Made by a program: the position numbers and the translations under genes
The notes under the pieces: generated by a model
Told to the model about the DNA's origin: nothing
What the model saw: only the letters and a program-made list of their open reading frames with translations
Database searches by the model: none
Part shown: one piece after another, positions 35,032 through 42,755 of the stretch
Layout: each line of letters opens with the position of its first letter
Numbering within the stretch: the stretch's first letter is position 1
Source: Ferruginibacter sp. HRS2-29
Lineage (GTDB): Bacteria > Bacteroidota > Bacteroidia > Chitinophagales > Chitinophagaceae
DNA: 64,000 nt
Assembly (NCBI RefSeq): GCF_024343615.1
Contig: NZ_RJUB01000144.1
Coordinates: 29,151 to 93,150 of the forward strand
Direction of reading: 5' to 3'

Positions 35032-37119
35032 TTATTTAAAATCTTCTTCCGTCACACCTTCATTTACTTTGATAGAAGTGTATTTGAAGGCGATCTCCTG
35101 TTCGCCGGTATTACGTGTTACACTGAATGGAAACAGGTAATTCCCCACTTTTTTGTAGTCGGCATAAGTGATGGTCATCGGCGTATCCTGGTCGCCATCT
35201 TTGGTAGTGGTTTCTTCCTGCAACAACAAACCTGTCTTGCTGGAATATTGCTGTACCGAAACCCTGCCGCTCGGCATTGTTACTTTCAGGCGGTAAGTAT
35301 TTTCGCCATTGAGCGATCCTGAACCAACATATTCCATTTTGTAATTAGCGGAAGCGTAAGCCAGTTGCGGGATAACAGATTGTTCATCATTCTGTTCCTT
35401 GATCTCATCCATCGTCATGTCTTTCTTCTGGCCCATTTGTGCCTGGTAACCTGTAGTACCGTTGAATACAGACCTCATCACCGTCATCGTACCCATCCTG
35501 ATCTCGATCGCAGTCTTGTAAGGAGCCTGGCGTTTGTCGGTTCCTTCAAAAGAACGGCCCATCATATCGAGCGACAGAGCCTGGTTTATGCTCGTGATCT
35601 TTTTAAGTTCTTCTTTACCACCGATCGCTTTCAGGTAATCTTCCACGATGGAGTAAGCAGAAACCTTGTCGGTAGTTTTGGGCGATTCGTTTACGTTCAC
35701 ATTTTTTACAGAATCGATCACCGGGTCGGCCCATTTGTCGTATTTTTTGATCGGGTAGCCAAGCCTTAAAAGAGTAGGCAGGATTTTAGAACCATTGCCC
35801 ACGATCACGATGCGGCTGTTGGTTTCGTTCAGGTAATTTTTAGAGACCCTTTTGATATCTTCAATCGTAAGTGCATTGATCTTTTGCAGGTAAGTGCGGT
35901 AAAAATCTTTCGGCAGATTGTTGATGAGGATATTGCTTGCATAACGTGCGCTGCGGGAAGGGTCTTCCATGCCCAATGCGAAAGATCCGTTGTAAATCGC
36001 TTTGGCATTATCCAGTTCGTCCTGGGTGATCTTGCCATCACGCATGTTGAGTATTTCCGCGATGATCTCCGCTACCGCACTATCAGCCTTATCGGTACGT
36101 ACCGCAGCCGTAGCTTTGAAAAGGCTCTGGAAACGGCCGCTCCCCAATTGAGAATAACTGCCATAAGTGAAGCCATGTTTTTCACGAAGGTTCATGAAAA
36201 GTTTTGCTTCCGCTCCACCACCAAGGATGTGGTTGGCCAGCAACAATGCATGATAATCGCTGCCGTTCATCGGGTTGGTAACCAGGTTGCCTACAGCCAT
36301 TTCCGCCTGTACAGCAGTAGGTACATCCACGAAATCGATCTCAGTCTTATCCGGATTTTTTACATCAGGAATGGAAGGAAGGGTAAGTTTTTTGCCCGTC
36401 CAGCTGCCGAAATATTTTTCAGCAAGCGCTTTAGCCGCAGCAGGTGTAATATCTCCCACAAATGTGAGGTAGCTGCGGGATGGTGTGATATAATTTTTGT
36501 AAGCATCCTGGATATCCGCCAGCGTGATGGATTTTACGGTCGCTTCAGTTTCAAATTCACCCATGGCCGTATTCTTGCCATAACTCAACGCCTGCGAAAC
36601 ACGTGCTGCGATGGTCTTTGCATTTTTCTCTTCAGATTTCAATCCCGTGATGGTCTGTTGTTTCAGCTTGTCGAGGGATTCCTGCGGAAAAGCAGGGTTT
36701 CTCAACGCATCAGCCAAAAGAGCGAATGCCTTATCGAAATATCGTGTAAGTGAAGATGCGGAACCGCCGCCTGCTGAAAGGTTTACATCAGCGCCGATGA
36801 TATCTACCGCTTCGTCAAACTGTCCTTTAGTTTGTGTTTTAGTTCCTTCGCCCAGCATATTACCCATCAGTTCCGTAACACCGGCTTTGTTGCCTTCCCT
36901 GATCGGGCCCGCATCGATGATCAGCGATGCGCTCACTTTAGGAAGTTTGTGATTTTCCACCACCAATACGGTCATGCCATTAGGGAGATTGTATATCACC
37001 GGGTCTTTAAAAGTTACCACCGGCGCAGGCCCTGCAGCAGGCTTCTTCGTACGGTCTACCTGTGCAATTGAATGCTGTAAGACAAACGCACTCAAAGCCA
37101 TTAAAAATATTTTTTTCAT
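35032..37119 (-). CDS. M16-family protein, non-catalytic subunit, with C-terminal lipoprotein-like domain
   Basis: 695 residues. A signal peptide ends near HSIAQ. The first 430 residues follow the M16 (pitrilysin) fold (YNLPNGMTVLVVENHKLPKVSASLIIDAG), but the zinc site HXXEH is replaced by VTELMGNMLGEGT, so it cannot bind zinc in the usual way. From about residue 475 a further domain (IVEDYLKAIGGKEELKKI...) resembles outer-membrane lipoprotein-sorting or LolA-like beta folds. The frame is open to 37158; ATG at 37119 begins the signal peptide. It follows the catalytic M16 gene by 39 bases, so the two likely form a heterodimeric protease in the periplasm. Confidence 0.88.
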   Translation of the reverse strand: MKKIFLMALSAFVLQHSIAQVDRTKKPAAGPAPVVTFKDPVIYNLPNGMTVLVVENHKLPKVSASLIIDAGPIREGNKAGVTELMGNMLGEGTKTQTKGQFDEAVDIIGADVNLSAGGGSASSLTRYFDKAFALLADALRNPAFPQESLDKLKQQTITGLKSEEKNAKTIAARVSQALSYGKNTAMGEFETEATVKSITLADIQDAYKNYITPSRSYLTFVGDITPAAAKALAEKYFGSWTGKKLTLPSIPDVKNPDKTEIDFVDVPTAVQAEMAVGNLVTNPMNGSDYHALLLANHILGGGAEAKLFMNLREKHGFTYGSYSQLGSGRFQSLFKATAAVRTDKADSAVAEIIAEILNMRDGKITQDELDNAKAIYNGSFALGMEDPSRSARYASNILINNLPKDFYRTYLQKINALTIEDIKRVSKNYLNETNSRIVIVGNGSKILPTLLRLGYPIKKYDKWADPVIDSVKNVNVNESPKTTDKVSAYSIVEDYLKAIGGKEELKKITSINQALSLDMMGRSFEGTDKRQAPYKTAIEIRMGTMTVMRSVFNGTTGYQAQMGQKKDMTMDEIKEQNDEQSVIPQLAYASANYKMEYVGSGSLNGENTYRLKVTMPSGRVSVQQYSSKTGLLLQEETTTKDGDQDTPMTITYADYKKVGNYLFPFSVTRNTGEQEIAFKYTSIKVNEGVTEEDFK

Positions 37120-37158
37120 GTTGAATTTTTTTGAAAATATAAATAGGAATAAGTGCAA

Positions 37159-38469
37159 TTATTTTTTAGGAAGATAATACAAAACAACGCGTTGGTTCTT
37201 GTTCAGGTATTTTTTTACAACGTTTTGAATATCCTGTCTTGTTACTTTCCTGATCTCTTCCAGTTCGCTATTGATATGGCCGGTATTTTTGTTGTAAAAA
37301 GTATAACCATCCGCCAGGTTTTCCGCAACACCCAGCATGGTGGAATTGGCACTTACATAATTGTTTTCAAACTGGTTCTGCAGCTTGGTAAATTCCTTTT
37401 CGCTGATGAGTTCTGTCTGCAGCTTTGCAATTTCATCGTCCATATCTTTCAGCAAAGTATCCAGCGGGGTATCGTTGTTTGGTAACGCATACATGATGTA
37501 AGCGCCGTAATCTTCGAGAGAATAGCTGAAAGAACCTACCTGTAAAGAATTCTTTTTGGTATCCACCATCTTGCTGAACATACGGCTGCTGTTGCCCTGG
37601 CTCAATACGGCAGAAGCCATTTCAAGCGCTTTGGATTCTTTGCTGGTCATGCCCGGTATGCGATAAGCTTCCATGATGGCAGGCAACTGGATGTTGTTGT
37701 CGTAAGCGGTATCCACAATTTCTTTGGTGATGGGGGCCTCTTCAAATTTCGTTTTTACGATCACTTCACCACCCGGGATGTCCTGGAAATACCCTTCTAC
37801 CAAGGCTTTTGTTTTGGGTATATCAAGGTCGCCGGTTACTACCAGTACGGCATTTTTGGGCGTGTAGAATTTTTTATTGAAAGCCTGGAATTCCTGCAAT
37901 GTAGCAGCATCCAGGTGTTCCATGCTGCCGATCGGTACCCAGCGGTAAGGATGATTGATGAACAGGCGTTTCATGATTTCAGCCACGAAATTTCCGTAAG
38001 GCTGGTTATCCACGCGAAGGCGTTTTTCTTCTTTTACAACTTCATTCTGGGTTTTTACACCAATTTCATTGATCACCGGATGAAGCATTCTTTCGCTTTC
38101 CAGCCAAAGGCCTGTAGCCAGCTGGTTGGAAGGGAACCTTTCAAAATAGAAAGTGCGGTCCTGCGAAGTATTGGCGTTGTTTTGTCCGCCATTGCTGCTC
38201 ACGATCTTCATGAATTCCCCTCTTTTGATATTGTCTGACCCTTCAAACAAAAGGTGCTCAAAAAAGTGGGCAAAACCGGTACGGTTTGGTTGTTCATCCT
38301 TGCTACCCACGTGGTACATTACGGATATGGCCACCACCGGTGCAGTTTTGTCTTGGTGCAAAATGACATGCAAGCCATTTTTTAAATTAAATTCAGTGAA
38401 AGCAACCTTCTGCGCATTCACCGCAAAAGCCGCTGCCATCAAAGAAAAGCAGAATAAACCTTTTTTCAT
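37159..38469 (-). CDS. M16-family zinc protease, catalytic subunit
   Basis: 436 residues. A signal peptide ends near VNAQ. The inverted zinc motif HFFEH lies in GFAHFFEHLLFEGSDN, about residue 68, with the downstream ligand glutamate in NEVVKEEKRLRVDNQPYGN. These are the hallmarks of active M16 peptidases. The second half has the substrate-binding fold with RIPGMTSKESKALEMASAVLSQG. It degrades peptides in the periplasm or at the outer membrane. It is first of a two-gene operon with the non-catalytic partner and divergent from the HerA-like gene across a GC-rich heptad element. Confidence 0.93.
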   Translation of the reverse strand: MKKGLFCFSLMAAAFAVNAQKVAFTEFNLKNGLHVILHQDKTAPVVAISVMYHVGSKDEQPNRTGFAHFFEHLLFEGSDNIKRGEFMKIVSSNGGQNNANTSQDRTFYFERFPSNQLATGLWLESERMLHPVINEIGVKTQNEVVKEEKRLRVDNQPYGNFVAEIMKRLFINHPYRWVPIGSMEHLDAATLQEFQAFNKKFYTPKNAVLVVTGDLDIPKTKALVEGYFQDIPGGEVIVKTKFEEAPITKEIVDTAYDNNIQLPAIMEAYRIPGMTSKESKALEMASAVLSQGNSSRMFSKMVDTKKNSLQVGSFSYSLEDYGAYIMYALPNNDTPLDTLLKDMDDEIAKLQTELISEKEFTKLQNQFENNYVSANSTMLGVAENLADGYTFYNKNTGHINSELEEIRKVTRQDIQNVVKKYLNKNQRVVLYYLPKK

Positions 38470-38801
38470 ATATGATTAAATTAAGGTGACAAATGTAACG
38501 GATGCGCTGTGATTTAAACCATTCGGGGCGGAAAATGTGATGTACGGTTAAAGAAGACCACGGACGACGGACCATCGAGCACGGACGACGGACCACCGAC
38601 GACGGACGACAGCTACCCATTACTGACTGTAAACGATTGATGACTGCAGAAGATCACCAATCACCAGCCATAAATTCCCGGAAATTGTAAAACCTGGCAT
38701 TTAACAGACCGCAGTTGTCGGTCGTCCGTGGTCGCTCGTCGGTGGTCGCTCGTCGGTTGTCTTTTCCTCCTTAACTTTAATGCACTTTTAAAAAAACTCT
38801 T
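38470..38801. repeat. inverted GC-rich heptad element in a divergent promoter region (word CGACGGA)
   Basis: Left arm 38558-38610: seven 7-bp units (CCACGGA, CGACGGA, CCATCGA and kin). Right arm 38716-38761: six units of the opposite sense (CGTCGGT, GGTCGCT, CGTCCGT). The spacer of about 105 bases has no gene. Unlike most heptad sites it lies between two start codons, and its words are much richer in GC than the surrounding spacers. A similar short run lies at 49454-49474. Confidence 0.7.
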
Positions 38802-40352
38802 ATGCCAGATACCAATGCTTTCGTGGAAGCTATCAAAACAGGATATACGTTTAAAGGAGAATCCGTACAGATCGGTGCCGCCATGCTCAACGGCGAAGTA
38901 ATAAAAGAAGCCGGGATATTCCTTCCGCTCAAAACCCTTAACAGGCATGGACTTATAGCAGGTGCGACCGGTACGGGCAAAACCAAAACGCTTCAGATGA
39001 TCAGCGAATTTCTCAGTGAAGCCAGCGTGCCGGTGCTGCTGATGGATATTAAAGGCGACCTGAGCGGAATTGCCGCCACAGGATCGCTGAATGATAAAGT
39101 GACGGATCGTTACCAGAAGCTGTCGCTTAATTACACTCCTGCCTCTTTTCCTTCGGAGTTGTTATCCCTTTCGGGGAAAAATGGCGTTCGCCTGCGGGCT
39201 ACTGTCAGCGAATTCGGGCCTGTTTTGCTCAGCAAGATATTGGGGCTCAATGATACACAGGGGGGGGTGGTAGCGCTTATTTTCAAATATTGCGATGATA
39301 ACCAGATGCCCCTGCTGGACCTGAAAGACTTCATCAAAGTATTGCAATATATTGGCGATGAAGGCAAGGCGGAAATTGAAAAATTGTACGGAAAAATATC
39401 TACCACCAGCACAGGGACCATCCTGCGCAAAGTAATAGAACTACAGCAGCAGGGCGCCGATGTGTTCTTTGGCGAAAGGAGTTTCGAGGTCGACGACCTC
39501 ATGCGTATCAGCGATGACGGACGCGGTATCATCAGCATTTTACGCGTGACGGATATCCAGGATAAACCCAAACTTTTTTCCACGTTCATGCTGCAGATGC
39601 TGGCAGAATTATATGCCAGTTGTCCAGAAGAAGGGGATCTGGATAAACCCAAGCTGGTGATGTTTATCGATGAAGCGCATCTTATCTTCCAGGAAGCGAG
39701 CTCCGAACTGATACAGCAGATTGAAACTATCATCAAACTGATCCGTTCCAAAGGCATCGGTATTTTCTTTTGCACACAAAACCCTATGGATGTGCCTGCC
39801 AGTGTGCTCGGGCAACTTGGCCTGAAAGTGCAGCATGCGCTGAGGGCATTTACGGCGGCAGACCGCAAAGTGATCAAACAGACAGCGGATAACTATCCGG
39901 AAACGGAATATTACAAAACCGAAGATCTCATTACCCAGCTGGGGATCGGTGAAGCTTTGGTGACGATGCTGAATGAGAAAGGCATTCCCACGCCGCTGGC
40001 GCATACCATGCTTTGTTCGCCCCGCAGCAGGATGGATGTGCTTACAGAGGATGAAGTGAATACTATCAATGCAAAAAGTAAGCTGGTGGCCAAATACAGT
40101 AAGGATATAGATAATAACAGCGCTTACGAAATACTTGCCGCCAAGCTGCAGGAAGCAGCCGAAAAAAATGCGGAGGAAACGACCACTTCCAAAAAGCCTG
40201 CAAAAGAAGAACCTTCAACTTTTGAAAAAGTAGCCAACAATTCCATCGTGAAAAGCCTGGTGCGCACGGCAGGAAACGGTATCGTAAGGTCATTACTAGG
40301 TGCTTTAGGATTGGGTGGCCGCACCACAAAGAAAAAATCCAGCTGGTTCTGA
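38802..40352 (+). CDS. HerA-like DNA-translocase ATPase (DUF853 family)
   Basis: 516 residues. The Walker A loop GATGTGKTKT lies near residue 53, followed by MDIKGDLSGIA, a typical feature of DUF853 proteins. Walker B is in LVMFIDEAHLIFQEA, and the motif FFCTQNPMDVPASVLGQLG follows. The tail from about 445 is rich in lysine, glutamate and alanine, then hydrophobic. HerA-like ATPases pump DNA through a hexameric ring; the partner nuclease is not encoded nearby. The role in this family is not settled. It is a single plus-strand gene. Confidence 0.9.
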   Translation: MPDTNAFVEAIKTGYTFKGESVQIGAAMLNGEVIKEAGIFLPLKTLNRHGLIAGATGTGKTKTLQMISEFLSEASVPVLLMDIKGDLSGIAATGSLNDKVTDRYQKLSLNYTPASFPSELLSLSGKNGVRLRATVSEFGPVLLSKILGLNDTQGGVVALIFKYCDDNQMPLLDLKDFIKVLQYIGDEGKAEIEKLYGKISTTSTGTILRKVIELQQQGADVFFGERSFEVDDLMRISDDGRGIISILRVTDIQDKPKLFSTFMLQMLAELYASCPEEGDLDKPKLVMFIDEAHLIFQEASSELIQQIETIIKLIRSKGIGIFFCTQNPMDVPASVLGQLGLKVQHALRAFTAADRKVIKQTADNYPETEYYKTEDLITQLGIGEALVTMLNEKGIPTPLAHTMLCSPRSRMDVLTEDEVNTINAKSKLVAKYSKDIDNNSAYEILAAKLQEAAEKNAEETTTSKKPAKEEPSTFEKVANNSIVKSLVRTAGNGIVRSLLGALGLGGRTTKKKSSWF

Positions 40353-40658
40353 ACTGAACATTGATCAGTATTAATTAAAAAATATATTTATTTATTTTTT
40401 AGTGTTGAAATATGTATAACTATTAACATTTATGTGTCTGAAAGGTTGTTAAACAGGGAATTACGGATTAATAATGAGAATATCTGTTAATATTATCGGA
40501 TTTCTTGTAGAAGTATTTCTACAAAAACTTCTTAAAATACTTGGTTTATAGTAAATACCACATTATCTTCGTTTCGGTTTTTCATAGGATATTGGATTTT
40601 AAAGCGGGACTAGATTTCTATCTTGGTCCCTTTTTTTATGCCTTTATTTTGCCTTTGA
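40353..40658. other. gap between herA-like gene and recQ, possible small RNA
   Basis: About 300 AT-rich bases without a plausible protein frame. A perfect 8-bp hairpin (TTGTAGAA 40505-40512, TTCTACAA 40517-40524) has no T tract. A promoter-like pair TTGG (40541-40544) and TATCTTCG (40563-40570), spaced 18 bases, precedes the terminator at 40606-40637. Confidence 0.4.
40606..40637 (+). terminator. terminator-like hairpin 250 bases after the nearest gene
   Basis: GGGAC (40606-40610) and GTCCC (40626-40630), extended by imperfect pairs, are followed by seven T. It is far from the HerA-like stop at 40352 and points the same way, so it may end a small RNA or a long trailer. Confidence 0.6.
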
Positions 40659-42575
40659 CTATTTTTCCAATCGCAGGAACTGTTTCTCGTCCGTCACAAC
40701 AACTCCTTCGGAAATAAGAAAATTCAATACTTCCCATACTTTGGCAGAGTGGTGAGCTGGAAGTTGTTTCACCAGGTTTTCAACAGGTATAGGCTGTGGA
40801 AGAAGGATTTTTTTTATATCTGACGCGATGATCTCAAACTGTGCAGCTTTTAGCTCCTGCTCTTTTCGTTGAATGCAGTTATCGCAGATGCCGCAGTTTT
40901 TCCCTGAGGCTTCGCCAAAATAGCCCGCTATCATTTTATTCCTGCAGTCCGTATTATTTTTTACATATTCCGCAATCGCCTTTGCACGGCTTTCAGAATG
41001 CTGCCTTCTTGCAGCAATCCTGCTCTCATCAAATTTAAAATCGTCGGAATACATCCGGTTACGGATAAGATAGATCTGTGGTTTTTCGGCCGCAGGCTGG
41101 TAAGCGATCATCTGGTAACGATGGAGCATCATCAACTTTTCGCGTATTTCCGTCACCGGTACTTTCAAAAATTTTGCCAGTGAAAACTCATAAATGGAGC
41201 ATTGCTGGTCGAATATGCCTTCATAGGTACGCAGCAATCCTTTTACAACCATATCAAGTTCGGGATGCTGCTGTTCAAATTCACGCAGGTCGTTTTTGGA
41301 AGCAATGAAACGGGCCACCGAGGGCTTAAATACCACTTCGTTATAACTCAGCAAGCCCTCCTGTGCCAGTGCCTGGATACCGTAAGTTGCCTGCAAAACA
41401 TTCAATTTGAAATTGGTGGCAAATTGCGCCAGATCAAAATCATAACTGCTTTCTTCTCCGCCCCCGGCAGCCACCTGCAGGTAATTCATCAGGGAAGTGT
41501 AGATCTTTTTTATTTCCGCCAGTGGCGGATAACGTAAACCTATTTTTTCAAGCAGTTCATCCGTTTCCTTCACATTGTGGAGCAGTACGGCATATGCACG
41601 TTTGCCATCCCTGCCTGCACGCCCGGCTTCCTGGTAATAATTTTCAATGCAGTCCGGCACATCATAATGCACCACCACCCGTACATCAGGTTTGTCGATG
41701 CCCATGCCAAAAGCATTGGTACACACGATCACCCGGGTTTTATTCTGCACCCAATTGTCCTGTTTGGCTGTTCGTGATTCGGAGGGGAGCCCGGCATGAT
41801 AAAAATCCGCATCGATCTGCTGCATTCTCAGCAATTCTGCTACCTGCTGCGTTTGTTTGCGGCTTTTACAATAAACGATGGAAGACCCTTTTACATTGGA
41901 GAGTATTTCCACCAGTTTCGATTGTTTGGAAGGAGGCTGAAAAACGCTGTAGGAAAGTTCAGGGCGTTCAAACGACTGCCGGAAGATCTGTTTCGAAGCG
42001 CCAAATGATAATTTATCACAGATGTCCTGTTGTACTTCGATGGTGGCGGATGCGGTAAGGGCGATCACCGGCACCGAAGGCAGATGGGTACGTAGCCTGG
42101 CAATGCGCAGGTAAGGCGGCCTGAAATCATATCCCCATTGCGACACACAATGTGCTTCATCGATAGCGATCAGGCAGGGTTTTATGGCGGGTAAAAATTC
42201 GAGGAAAAGAGCTGTCTCCAATCTTTCCGGCGAAACGTATAAAAATTTATAATCGCCGAAAGCGGCGTTTTGTAATGTTTTTTTTACTTCGTTATAATGC
42301 ATGCCGGAGTACACGGATAATGCCGGGATGCCGCGTTTGTTGAGGTTTTCCACCTGGTCTTTCATGAGGGCGATGAGCGGGCTCACCACCAGGCAAACGC
42401 CTTTCATCATCATGGCCGGCACCTGGAAGCAGATGGATTTGCCGCCGCCGGTGGGCAGTAATGCCAATACATCTTTTTGGTGCAGCACAGCCTGCACGAT
42501 ATCTTCCTGTAATGGCCGGAAGTGATCGTGCCCCCAGTATTTTTTGAGTATTTGTTGCGGTGAAAGCTGTTCCAT
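40659..42575 (-). CDS. recQ: ATP-dependent DNA helicase RecQ
   Basis: 638 residues. Helicase motifs: LLPTGGGKSICFQVP (Walker A), AIDEAHCVSQWGYDFRPPYL (DEAH), ALTASAT, VIVCTNAFGMGIDKPDVRVVVHYD and YYQEAGRAGRDG. The zinc cysteines of the RQC domain are in CRNKMIAGYFGEASGKNCGICDNC. A short winged helix ends the protein; an HRDC domain is absent. RecQ unwinds recombination and replication intermediates. The frame is open to 42680 through the 17-bp repeats, but ATG at 42575 (MEQLSPQQILKKYWG) is the family start. Confidence 0.96.
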   Translation of the reverse strand: MEQLSPQQILKKYWGHDHFRPLQEDIVQAVLHQKDVLALLPTGGGKSICFQVPAMMMKGVCLVVSPLIALMKDQVENLNKRGIPALSVYSGMHYNEVKKTLQNAAFGDYKFLYVSPERLETALFLEFLPAIKPCLIAIDEAHCVSQWGYDFRPPYLRIARLRTHLPSVPVIALTASATIEVQQDICDKLSFGASKQIFRQSFERPELSYSVFQPPSKQSKLVEILSNVKGSSIVYCKSRKQTQQVAELLRMQQIDADFYHAGLPSESRTAKQDNWVQNKTRVIVCTNAFGMGIDKPDVRVVVHYDVPDCIENYYQEAGRAGRDGKRAYAVLLHNVKETDELLEKIGLRYPPLAEIKKIYTSLMNYLQVAAGGGEESSYDFDLAQFATNFKLNVLQATYGIQALAQEGLLSYNEVVFKPSVARFIASKNDLREFEQQHPELDMVVKGLLRTYEGIFDQQCSIYEFSLAKFLKVPVTEIREKLMMLHRYQMIAYQPAAEKPQIYLIRNRMYSDDFKFDESRIAARRQHSESRAKAIAEYVKNNTDCRNKMIAGYFGEASGKNCGICDNCIQRKEQELKAAQFEIIASDIKKILLPQPIPVENLVKQLPAHHSAKVWEVLNFLISEGVVVTDEKQFLRLEK

Positions 42576-42653
42576 GAGAGGGTACAAAATACGCCTAAAT
42601 GTTTGTTTTTGGGAAGGAGAAAAAAACGGGGCAGGATGGGGAAATACACATTT

Positions 42654-42755
42654 GAGTTGACTACTCACCGGAGTTGACAACTGGTTGGAGTTGACAACTG
42701 GTTGGAGTTGACAACTGGTTGGAGTTGACCACTCAGGGGAGTAGTCAACTGGTTA
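42654..42755. repeat. six 17-bp tandem repeats between copA and recQ
   Basis: Six head-to-tail 17-bp units; the central three are identical (GAGTTGACAACTGGTTG) and the outer three vary. Each central unit contains the near-palindrome AGTTGACAACT. The last unit covers the copA stop codon (42753-42755). The array lies in the gap upstream of recQ. Confidence 0.85.

Noticed and set aside
42576..42680. N-terminal extension of RecQ through the 17-bp repeats
   Set aside because: The extension has no resemblance to RecQ; the family start MEQLSPQQ lies at 42575.
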